Shown: piece after piece, positions 34,086-44,301 of the stretch | Position numbering within the stretch: the stretch's first letter is position 1 | Layout: every line of letters begins with the position of its first letter | NCBI RefSeq assembly: GCF_030272615.1 | Contig: NC_081412.1 | Span: 38,882,911-38,942,910, forward strand | DNA length: 60,000 nucleotides | Origin: Cryptomeria japonica | Taxonomy: Eukaryota > Streptophyta > Pinopsida > Cupressales > Cupressaceae | Reading direction: 5' to 3' | Notes under the pieces: generated by a model | Told to the model about the DNA's origin: nothing | Database searches by the model: none | What the model saw: the letters and a program-made list of their open reading frames with translations, nothing else | Translations under genes and position numbers: made by a program

Positions 34086-34872
34086 TTTTGGTGAACCCGA
34101 TGTCTTACACATTAATTTTGATTTCTCATCATTAGATCTGATTTATTGCAATTTAAATTTCAAATTTTCATTTCCAAGTTTGATCTATTTGCAAATTTTA
34201 GAGGTTAATTGCATAAAAACCCTAATTTTTCATTTTGAGGAAATTAAGCTTGTCAAGAGCAAAATTTTAATTTCTTGTTTCAGATCTGGTTTCTATTTCC
34301 AAATTGCAATTCAAATTTGTCTTTGACTGCAAATTTGACCTTTGACTACAAATTTGACCGACCTAGACATCTCCAAATCAGTTGTTTTTTTAGATTCCAC
34401 AATAATATCATAATACCTATCATCCCTGAAAATTTCAAAAAAACTTGGTCGGACCGTGTGCACTTTCTCCATAGTCCTCAACTTTTTTCTTGAAATTTTG
34501 GGACACATAATTGATTGTGTTTTTCTTCTTAAATCCAAAAAATTGGCGTACTTTATCAATTTCAACACTTTTTAAGGTCAAACACAAATTCAAATCTTAA
34601 ATTAATTTTCATAAAAGGGTCCTAATTTTAGATCTTCTTTTCCAGCAAATTAAGATTTCAATTAAGGGACTTTCAAAGACAATTAATAAATTGGATTTAC
34701 TTACTATTTCACATATATATGCTATAATCATGTGCTAGATAAGAGTTTCTTTCATTTCATATTGCTTATCTTTATTCATAGCAATTGGCCATATTGTGTT
34801 GTTAGGATATCAAAATTATTTCTTTTTCAATTAGATCTCAAAGCTTTCATTTATCATTTATGTTGCATTATG
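34086..34872 (+). other. Primer-binding site and leader of plus-strand family C element
   Basis: TGGTGAACCCGATGT at 34089-34103, three bases after the LTR, is the likely primer-binding site. It is the same class as in family G, so both probably use the same tRNA (not named). The rest is AT-rich leader without a supported gene. Confidence 0.65.
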
Positions 34873-35896
34873 GCGATGTTGTTGACAAAATGCATTTTAT
34901 ATATTAATCACCTTAAAGCTTTTGTAGACACTAAACCTAGAGATCCTAACCTTTGTACCTCTCCTAGGGTATCTTTTATGGATAAGATGAGACCTACTGC
35001 TTTAACGAATGATCTTTCTAAAAGAGAGCAAGCATTGGAAAGTGACATGGATACATCTTCTCCTCATACCCTTGAGAAAGGGGCACAAAGTCATAACATT
35101 CATATTCTTACATCTTTAGATCCTCCTTATTTCCCTAAGACCTATCTTCAACATCAAAGTATATGTAGGGAGGATGATGTCATGCATTTTATTCATGACC
35201 TTTCCCCTTGCATAGAAATAACTAACAATGAGCTTTTAGATGATGAAGATATTCCTCCCCAATCTCCAAAAAGGATAAGCTTGATAAAGGAAAGGAGATT
35301 GTCATTTCACATGATAATCCTTCTTCATCTACAAATCCTTTTCTTCCCTCTTACACATCAGATTTCAAAGAAATTCATGATGTTTTTCCTCCACCTAGTA
35401 GTCGTGGTTTTCATATAATAACAAAACAAGGTTTTAAAGGACAAGGAATTGGGAAATTTGAGCATGGAATTCGTGTCCCTATAAATCCTCCTACACAAAC
35501 CACTACAAAAGGCCTAGGAAATGGTACCCCTCTTTCTATGGATGAAATTCTTAGGCTCCAAGACTTTAAAGACCATTTCCAAAAACAACAAATCAAAAGA
35601 GCCTGTAAGAATGATTCTTCTTCAAAATGTCCTTTTTGTTCATTTCATCAAACCCATGATCACAATGCTGATGATTGCCCTGATTTTCAAAAATCTATTC
35701 AAGATGGCATAGATAGTGGAAAAATTAGAATTGTGGATAATCAACCCTCCTCTCCTAACAAACCCTCTCCTTTATGTCAAGATGATATTTATCATCCTGA
35801 AAAACTAGCTATAAGAATCTATAGGAGATTGAAATATGTTAAGAACATTTCCTTTCTCCCTCAACAAAAAAAAAAAAAATTTAAGCAAGTGAAAGG
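34873..35896 (+). pseudogene. gag/pol remnant with G-patch and zinc finger, plus-strand family C element
   Basis: The first part (from the Met at 34873 to about 35268) is open but shows no domain I recognise. A one-base frame change near 35268 links it to a second frame, 35271-35908. This contains a G-patch-like stretch (GFKGQGIGKFEHGI, about 35430-35470, then KGLGNG), found in several plant gypsy polyproteins as an RNA-binding module. It also contains a zinc-finger-like CPFCSFHQTHDHNADDC at 35628-35678. The frame ends in a Lys-rich stretch and is cut at 35897 by the G element; the few codons after that are read into its LTR. The remainder of this C element must lie beyond the right edge. Confidence 0.6.
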
Positions 35897-36235
35897 TGTA
35901 GACACATAAATCTGTCCACTTAATTAAATGAATATTTAGTATTTATTTGATTATTTAACCATCAATCAATAATTAATTCATCTTAACCCTCTTCTCCTAT
36001 TAATTAAATAAATTATTCAATTTATTTGATTTAATTCACTTAACCAAATTCAGACCATTAATTAAATAAATAAATCATATTTGTTTAATTAAATATTCTC
36101 TCAAATTTTAATATTTATTTAAATCCCCCAAAATCCCATCTCTCACATTTAAACAAATTAATATTTATTTAAATCACCTTTATCCTCCACCCACTTGCAT
36201 TTTCCTACAAATGCAAGTTGCACAACTATTTTAAA
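35897..36235 (+). mobile_element. Family G 5' LTR, left part
   Basis: Begins TGTAGACACATAAATCTG and follows the 3' LTR at 59532 base for base with few differences up to ACTATTTTAAA, where the Helitron-like element interrupts it. Confidence 0.85.
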
Positions 36236-36242
36236 CTAGCAA

Positions 36243-36278
36243 TTGCACGTTATGTGCGTGCAACGATAAGCCGATAGG
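36243..36278 (-). repeat. 3' terminal hairpin and subterminal inverted repeat of the Helitron-like element
   Basis: TTGCACG (36243-36249) and CGTGCAA (36257-36263) pair around a 7-base loop. TAAGCCGATAGG at 36267-36278 is the inverse of CCTATCGGCTTA at 42931-42942. Confidence 0.85.
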
Positions 36279-36700
36279 AAGGTGTTTTGTAGGGTATGGT
36301 CTAAAGATTAGAGGGAATGTTTTTTGTCTTTATTACAATGTTAAGTTCTTATATAGAATACTAATTTAAATATTTGAGGGTTAATTTGTATTGTAAATAT
36401 TTTTTCCAAAATTGTCTACAAAATCAATAAAACCTTTTCTTTAATATGCTTTATTTCGAACCAAATTGTTTTTTTTTTTTCTAAATTTGTTTCTTGCAAT
36501 AGTAACATTATGGTGAATGTGTTTTCTTTTCCATCATTTTTTTAATTTTAAAAATGATAAAAATACCATAAATATATCATTTTGAATTATATATTTTAAG
36601 TAGGGTATACAAATGGAAGATCTTATTACATATTAATATAGTGTTTTTTTTTAAAAGTATTTTCATGTGAAAGCAATGGTCAATTTTGTAATGTATGTAG

Positions 36701-37085
36701 GACCGAATATCTAAATAAAATAAAGAGAACTCTTGTGTTGCATACATCTCACGTGAAGCTTGATATAAAACAACTACCACTAAAATAAATTGTTAGAATA
36801 TATACGAGGAAAACAAAATAAATTCATTTTTCTTTCTTAATTTAGTAATCAAAGCAATTGTTTCATGGTTATTTCATGACAACTATTATAGTTTTAGGGA
36901 CCGAATATCTAAATGAAAGAAAGAGAATTATTGTGTTGCATACATCTCACATGAAGCTTGATATAAAACAACTACCACTAAAATAGATTGTTAGAATATA
37001 TATGAGGAAAACAAAACAAATTCATTTTTCTTTCTTAGTTTAGTAATTAAAGCAATTGTTTCATGGTTATTTCATGATAACTATG
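36701..37085. repeat. Direct tandem duplication, about 190 bp x 2
   Basis: 36701-36898 and 36899-37085 both begin GACCGAATATCTAAAT and share most bases, including TCTCAC-TGAAGCTTGATAT. Lies near the 3' end of the Helitron-like element. Confidence 0.85.
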
Positions 37086-39923
37086 TATTTTCAATATTTT
37101 GTTCATGTTGTATGCTATAGACTGCAATAGCTCTTTTAACATGAGTGATCTATGAATGAAATTTGTTTTCTATTGATAATTAGTCTTGAGCTAAAACTGT
37201 AAAGTTGGAGAAAATCTATCATTCTTCATTTAGAAATGCCTATATCATATTTATACATTGCTGAAAGAAGAAATCTCCATATTGGCATTTTGTTGGACGA
37301 AAAAAATGTCTTAACTACTAAAGGTATTCTCATAAGATATGTGATCAAGTAGATTAAAATTGCACAAAATTAGTTATCAAAAATTTTGTACAAGATTGTG
37401 TACATGCACTTCAAGCTCTATGGATGAACGTGCACATTTCACTTGGAAATTTGTGCATTTTTAAAGAGTTTCAAAAATTGCAATAAACTTCTATAACATA
37501 TGAAACATTAGTGTTGAGGCTTACTCTTTTAGTAACTACCATATTCATTAATGATGACTAAATTTTCTAGCAAAGGAATATCATCTTGTATAAGTTATAT
37601 GAATCTGTAAAGAACGCAATAATATAATAATTTGATTAACATAATCAATTTGCACATTATGAACTTTAAAATTACATGTCACAATCAAATAGATGACATC
37701 ACATAATACCTACAATTTATATGAGTGACTATATTACAATAGAAAATGCAATTGCTATTCTAATAATGAAAAATGTGATATAATTTTTAAATTTCATTAT
37801 CCAATACAATTCTTACAAATTTATTTAAAAAATTAGTTAAAACTAAATTTAAATCATTTATAATTTTTAAATTAATATTTTCAAATTGTTGCTTACTATA
37901 TATTGTGTGTTAATTAAAGGTTAGGTAAAAAATAATTTTAACTTTATCGAGTATATTTGACAATGGCTTGCAATCAAAATCAATAATCTTTGTATTAGAT
38001 AACTTAAAAAAAAATTCTATATTGAAAGTAAAACCCATGTCCATTAATACTGGTAAAGGAATTTAGCAAATTCTTGTCAAAATTAAATAAGAACTATTCA
38101 TTCAAAATAAAAAATTAATTCATATGATCAAAACCATATCCATATGACCTATCTTCCCCACAAAAACTACTTTCATCTCAAGTCCCATCAAATACAAGGA
38201 TTTCTAACAATGTAGACAATCACAATCAACCCTGTCAAACAATTTGAAATTTCTTGGAATGCCTAAACAAGCATACCAATCCATGCTTTGCTTAATCCTC
38301 ACACCTGCAACAAATCAAAAAAAAAATGCAAAAGCTTTAGTGATAAGCATTGTATGACATGCTACTAATAAAAATAATGATACAAAAATATGGATTATAG
38401 TGGTGGAGATCTGAATAGCTAACCATGGCTTCTAGGGGCATGAGCATGGCTTGCAGGGGTTGCAACATGACATGAAGGGGCATGAGAATGGCTGGAGGGG
38501 CCACAATAAACCTTAATCATTTGAAAGAGAACAACACTGAGTAAAATCACTATGAAAACAAGTTTAAGACCTTTATAAATAATGCCATCTTCTATGAAAT
38601 TCTATAATCCTCGTACTTTTATTTAAGTAAATTTCAGGTCATGATATCCATGGTTAAGTTCTATTTCTGCATGTGCTATTTGTTATAAACAATTTTTAGA
38701 TATTGAATGTCTTTAGGATTTTGCACAGTGTTAATGGTTATACGCATAGTATTTCTAAAGAATTTAAACATAAATAAAAAAAACAAATTACTACAACAAT
38801 AATAATAATGGAGATCGTACCACTGACTATGAATGGTACTCTAGATCGGAATTTAGAATTCACGCTAGATATGTGCTTATCATCTACTGTGTAAACAGTA
38901 TTAAATGTTTTTAATATGAAACCGCCAATATGCAGAGCAAATAATTATAGAAGATATACCAATCTGTACATGTCCAACACCTGCCCATATACCAAACAAT
39001 TGAATATCAATTTCACAAATTTCAAGTCTATATAAATGCATGTAATATTGGCATTAACTGGCAAAATAATATTATGATTTATTGACAAAAAGACTATCAT
39101 CATTAATGAGACAAATTTACACGGCTTGGGCACTTGAATCATAAAAACATATCTTTTTAGAGTGGGGTCAACCTTGCAATGAGAACCAAATTACACAAAA
39201 ACTATAGCAGCAGCTTCAAGATTTGTTCAAAGTGGAGAAACAGATGATTTCATCAGCAACAATATTTTTCCCGAAATTTGGCATCAAATGTCTTCATTTT
39301 GTCTTCGTTGTTATCTTTATGAACTTATTTTGTCTTCATTGTTATCGATGAAAGAAAAGTTTTCCAACAAATATTATCTTTGTTTTCTAATTCAAATGAC
39401 TATCCCTTTATGGAAATTTTGATGGGAAATGAACAGTCCGTAAATAGAAAATAAAACAAATCAACATGCAATCTGAAAGGCCATTTGACAATCATTGTGA
39501 CCTTCAACAAAAGATGTAAATGCTGATTTTAGTTTATACTATACAACCTAGATCCTAATATCAATTGAATTAAATTCTAAGTATAGAAAAGGTTGAAAAT
39601 ATTGGCATAATTCTCTACAAATTCCTAACATAAGAATCAAACAAAAAGGCCTACAACATTAAGAGCAACTCAATGAATGTAGTATTCACATAAAGAAATC
39701 AGCTTAGTGTATATGCTTATAAAGATATACTGTAATGTCCCCACTTTGAAGAAGATGGGCTCTATGATAAGACTGAATGCAGCTAATCCAAGCCACATGT
39801 GCTTCATATGTTTCTTCAAGGAATGTTAACTAAACCAAAAAATGGGAAATTTAGAGATCCAAAACCACTACAAAAATTAGGCATACAGAAAATCAAAAGA
39901 TGAAAAGGAATGACCAAAGATAC
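37086..39923. other. Helitron-like element interior, no gene assigned
   Basis: AT-rich. On the minus strand 38430-38510 could encode a short His/Ser/Pro/Ala-rich repeat (SHSHAPS-like) ending at a GT, and 39731-39830 is open in one frame. Neither could be tied to a known gene. No Rep or helicase motif is visible. Confidence 0.4.
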
Positions 39924-40502
39924 CTTGCACATGTGCATACCATCTCCTCTGATGTGAAACTATCTTCTTAAGTACATAGGCGATATGAATTGTTGCAAGG
40001 CTGATCATAAAAATCAAAACATGAACTCATAAAATGTAATAAAAATTAGTATAAGATGATGATAATTTCTAATTAAACGAGATACTTTATTGTAAAACAC
40101 AACTCTATCTAATATATATTAAATATCCTGTGATGACAAACAACCATCATGTGGCTAGTATTCAAGTCAAAATCGATAAGTAATTAATTCTCAGTAAGTG
40201 AATGGATCCAAAACAAATTTATTACAATTCATATTAACAATATGATAGCCTCTCTTACCATATTTTTCAACCATCCATGGTAGTACTTTGTAGTACCAAA
40301 ACAAGCTCTGCATATGTAATATCCAAATAAAATATAATCAGGCATGAAATATATGCTGAATTTATATTAAAATGTATTTGAAGCAGCTGTGCAAAACTAA
40401 ACCATGAAAAAGACTTACTTTAACAGTCTACCATCTAATACATATCTATTTACAACCTCAATACAACGAATAGCTTCTTCCTCTTTCGTATAGGTGATAT
40501 AT
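39924..40502 (-). pseudogene. Captured fragment of a NOT4/CNOT4-type gene (RRM region), three exons with introns
   Basis: Minus strand exons at 40502-40419, 40307-40259 and 40000-39924. They have AG acceptors and GT donors (GTAAGT after the first) and join in phase. Exon 1 reads YITYTKEEEAIRCIE and on to VLDGRLLK; exon 2 continues with ACFGTTKYYHGWLKNM. This is the RRM C-terminal part of the CCR4-NOT subunit NOT4, a RING-type ubiquitin ligase; the family consensus there is close to ACFGTTKYC-AWL. Exon 3 has a degraded PCNN start, an in-frame stop, and EDSFTSEEM, matching the family's conserved EDSFTK-E block. The RING exons and the rest of the gene were not found. Kept introns show DNA-level capture, the usual mode in Helitrons, and not a retrocopy. 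Confidence 0.85.
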
Positions 40503-42023
40503 CTGAGATATAAAACAAAAGAAATGATTGGCTAATGATAACCTAGATTTGCACTGAAAATGAGCCTACTAAATGTCAGAAGTAATTACAGTTCATTTTC
40601 CAACTTTCTAGTTCATAAATCTAAAACATAAACTTGTGTTCACAGAACAACATGCTCAATAGTAGAATAAGATCTTCTTCAGTGTTCCCCAACTGCAATT
40701 ATGTTCTTTGTTTATATGGATCCATAGTGTCACTGTATCTGACACAACTTGGACAATTATTCAACTGCTCAATAAAAATTAACACAACTTGGTTATCTTC
40801 AAAGCTCAAGAACAAAAAATATGAGAGTAATTATGAAGTGGGTGCTCATAATTGTTACTTGCTACAAAGTTTTCTGATTCATTCAAGGATTACTGTGGAT
40901 TTGGATAGTTTTGTGGGTGTAGGGAAGCATCCACCATGCCCAGGGGTGTGTATGGAGGAGTCACCAGAGGTTACTATTACACTTACTCTTTTCCTCAACA
41001 TGAGAGCAAGGAGGAATGTTGGGCCTGTATGATCATTCCCATTACATTTTTTGGATATTTGACATTTAAATCTTTCCCCAACTGCACTTATGTTTTTTCT
41101 GTATTTAATTATTGTCTTCTTACATTTTTAGAGCATCTTGAAGCACACTCACAACAGGTTTTGAAATAGAGGATTCCTCATTTCCTTCATAGCTCAATAG
41201 GATTCATTGTGAGACTAATTGTTGAGTACCCATATCATTAATAGGCATTTAAACATTATTTATATACAAATAGACCCTAGATTTAGTGATTATATACATA
41301 GTTTCAGGGTTCAACAACCTTCCTTAAAATTCTACTTCCTAGATACCCATTTCATTGACGCACATAGAAAAACTAAGAGAATATACACATACTCTAAATC
41401 CAGTGAATATACGTAGTTTTCTTTCGGAGATGATAGCATTCTTTGTAAACCTCGGTCTAATTTTTAAACTCTCATTTCATTAATATATTCCGGTTACTGC
41501 AAAATAACATAGCAAATAGTGAGCAGAAGGTTACTAATTCAAGAGCTGAGCGCTGGCAACTCTCCCTTTTTGTTGTCTCTTTGCCTCTAGCAGGGAGTGA
41601 TTGAACGCCCTCTCGACAGAGAATTCTACACGCTGCCATATAGAAATTGGATAGGGGCATATGCAGCACTCGGATATAATTCTTATCGGTAGTTTGTGAG
41701 AGCGTTCTATACATCACATGCCTCTTGCCGAACTATCCTCCCTTAGAATAGTAGGGCTGGGTAGACAGGTAGGCCCCCGCCCCACCAAAAATGGGGAAAA
41801 TGGTAAAAAGTGGGTTATGGCGGTGATAAGCTCCTACCCGTCCTCGTGACAACATCTATTTTTTGCTCAATTCTTGTCACTGCCAAATCCACTGCTATAA
41901 TTTATCTACAACACTACTATTCAGATCCACTATATATATTCCATTGCATCACAAGTAATAATGAATCACAAACCCTTTAATGTGCATGAGCAAGTAAATG
42001 AATGAGAGGATTGTTAAACTTAC
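40503..42023. other. Helitron-like element interior between gene fragments
   Basis: No exon could be assigned. Plus-strand frames at 40634-41032 and 40936-41169 and the minus frame 41472-41717 have no recognisable domain; parts may be introns or further captured exons. Confidence 0.35.
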
Positions 42024-42070
42024 TTAGAGTTGCAGGAATCGGGCCTGTGAACTTATTTGAATTTAAAGCC
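42024..42070 (-). pseudogene. Captured single exon of an LRR receptor-like kinase
   Basis: On the minus strand TTTTGACAG, then 47 bp encoding ALNSNKFTGPIPATL, then GTAAGTTT. The peptide is a plant-type leucine-rich repeat (N-x-FTG-IP), and a short exon carrying less than one repeat is typical of LRR receptor kinase genes of the type with many small LRR exons. The flanking AG and GT make it a convincing exon. No kinase domain or second repeat was found nearby, so only a fragment was captured. It lies near the 5' end of the element and on the same strand as the NOT4 fragment. Confidence 0.7.
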
Positions 42071-42930
42071 CTGTCAAAAATAAATATTATTAGTAAACCT
42101 TCAAATTTTCATGTATAATTCCTAAATTCGATTGGCAAGGTATCTCATGGTGAAAATAGACAAGATTGCAATAAATTAAGACCAAATTCAACTCGTGCAA
42201 GAATTGTGAATCAAAAGATGCATTTTTAGGGCAAATCCCTCTCAACTCACAAATTGTAAAGGCTAGAATCAGTTTGATGGCATGTAATTTTTATCTGAGT
42301 CTTCTAAAAATTTGAGGAAGAATAAAACGTTCCACGAACTTACATAAATTTGTCAAAAGAAGACATTAAATTTTCCATACAAATATTTGTTCATGGATGA
42401 AGAAAAATAGAAAATAAATTTCCCAAAGGAGAAAATATGTTTTTACATGAATAAAACAAAACAGAAAATAAATTAAAATCTCCAGTCCCTTACTGATAAG
42501 AGACGGCCCTTCTTTCTTCTTTAGACTATCGAATCAACGGAAATAGTTCAGTTGTTTGATCCCCTGAAAGAAGCAAACAAACCCTATGATTTTCTCATTC
42601 TAAGAAATCAAAGTAAATCCCTAAAATACAGTTTACAGTATATACATAACAAAAAAACCTACCAAATTCATTGTCAATAGCTGGCGTCGTACAGTTTCAC
42701 GGCTCAGTAATAAATAAATTATAAAACAACCAGATATTTTTGTGTGAGCAGGTAGACATAAAAGCTCCCGGTTGCGTGTAAAACATAGTTTCATGCAAGG
42801 ACACCTATCAAAAAATAAGCCAAACAACCACGAAGCCATCTATCCCTCGTCAGGAAAATTGGCCGATCATCAGAAAGGAATAGTCATCGAAATGTCTGAC
42901 ACTTCTGCGGGCAAAAGCCCACACTAAAAG

Positions 42931-42942
42931 CCTATCGGCTTA
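42931..42942 (-). repeat. 5' terminal inverted repeat of the Helitron-like element
   Basis: CCTATCGGCTTA, exact inverse of 36267-36278. A short hairpin, GGGC-AAAA-GCCC, lies at 42909-42920. Confidence 0.85.
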
Positions 42943-42943
42943 A

Positions 42944-44301
42944 TAAATAAATTATTTATTTAAAATCCTATTTATCATCACCCACTTGAAACCTTTAATG
43001 GCTTCCCTTAAAGTCTTCAAACTTAATGGCTTCCTTCTAGAGTTTTCTCAAGCCTTTAATGGTTTCCCTTAAAGTCTTAAAACTCAATGGATTCCTTCTA
43101 GAGTCTTCTTAAGCCTTTAATGGTTTCCCTCAAAGTCTTCAAGCATTTAATGCTTTATCTTCCTTTTTCTCATTTAAATAAATTAAGATTTATTTTTAAA
43201 AAATCCAAAATTCACATTCACATTTAAATAAATTAATATTTATTTAAATATCTATCCAAATGCAAATTACACCATTTAATTGAAATAAATAATTTTATTT
43301 TAATTGAAAATCCCAAAATTCCTCCCACTTGCAATCTCCAAAAAAATCCACTTGCATGCCTAAATCCCTTCTAGATTCTTCTAACTCCTTCTAATTAGCC
43401 TAATCCTATCCTAATCATTGTCACATTCCTAAATAAAAGGAAGTCACTTCTCAAAAACCTCCAAAGTCTTCAATAACCATTAAAGGCTTTATGTCTTCAA
43501 ATGGTTAACCTCTAAAGTCTTCCAAACCATTAAAGGCTCTTACATAACCATTTATGGTTAACTCACCTTTTACCTTTGGTTAAAGACTTTCCTCTAACTT
43601 AACCATCCTTTTGACTCATGGGTCTCTTCAAAGCACTTATTTGTTTGACTAAGGTAACCATTTAACCCTTGCACATTCATTTATCCCTTGGATAAAAGGA
43701 ACATCCATTAACCTAACCCTAACCCAACCCCTAGGGTAACCATCATGTCCCCTCAAGCATTTAATGCTCCTTATCTCTCCTCTCAAGCCTCCTCATGGTG
43801 ACACTTGTCAACACTGGAATGGGTTGAAAGTCTCACATGGGTTGAATATTTTTCAATCTTAACCCCTTCATTTCCCCATTTCTTCTATAAATAGAACCCT
43901 TATCCTCAAGCAAGGAAGGAAACATTAGAGTATTGTTTCTATAATGGTATTAGCATAGAGATTTTTCATAGCATCACTATCTACACTTGCATATCATTTG
44001 TTTATCACATCCAACCATCTTGAATCTCCATATGGCATCCATGGCTAGTGCTAAAAGCTGAGAGCTACACTCATTTGGGACTTGGAGAGGGGAGAAACAA
44101 GAAAGAAGCATCAAAAGGCATCATGGAAGCATCTTAGGGAGTCTCTTCTCCTTTGTTTTGTTTTGTTAAACTTATTTCATGCTTTTTGAAATCTCTTTTG
44201 ATATGTTTGGAATGGTTTTTAGTTCTTTGTTTTGGTTTTATGGTTGAAACTAACTTATTAATATTGAACTTTGTTGTTGCCTTGTCCCCATTTCCATGAC
44301 A
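42944..44301 (+). mobile_element. Family G 5' LTR, right part
   Basis: Resumes TAAATAAATTATTTATTTAA, continues through the 61-bp repeat (42986-43150, about three units) and the TATA box at 43886-43893, and ends CCATGACA at 44301. Together with 35897-36235 the LTR is about 1.70 kb. Confidence 0.85.

Larger units (their letters stand above)
36236..42943 (-). mobile_element. Helitron-like element with asymmetric terminal inverted repeats, carrying two host gene fragments
   Basis: The 3' LTR gives the unbroken target, ACTATTTTAAATAAATAAATT, so both junctions are fixed to within two bases and there is no target duplication. Read on the minus strand the element starts TTAAGCCGATAGG (42943) and ends ...CCTATCGGCTTATCG, a perfect 7-bp hairpin, TTG, and CTAG followed by T (36236). 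CTRR-T ends with a hairpin and insertion at AT or TT without duplication are Helitron traits. The 12-bp repeat at the 5' end and, inverted, upstream of the 3' hairpin is like the asymmetric repeats described for Helitron2/Helentron types. No Rep/helicase frame is visible, so it is non-autonomous. Exons in it lie on the same (minus) strand. Confidence 0.8.

Noticed and set aside
40634-41169. Plus-strand frames of 132 and 77 codons inside the Helitron-like element
   Set aside because: No recognisable domain, opposite strand to the captured exons, and no splice or start context that I could defend.
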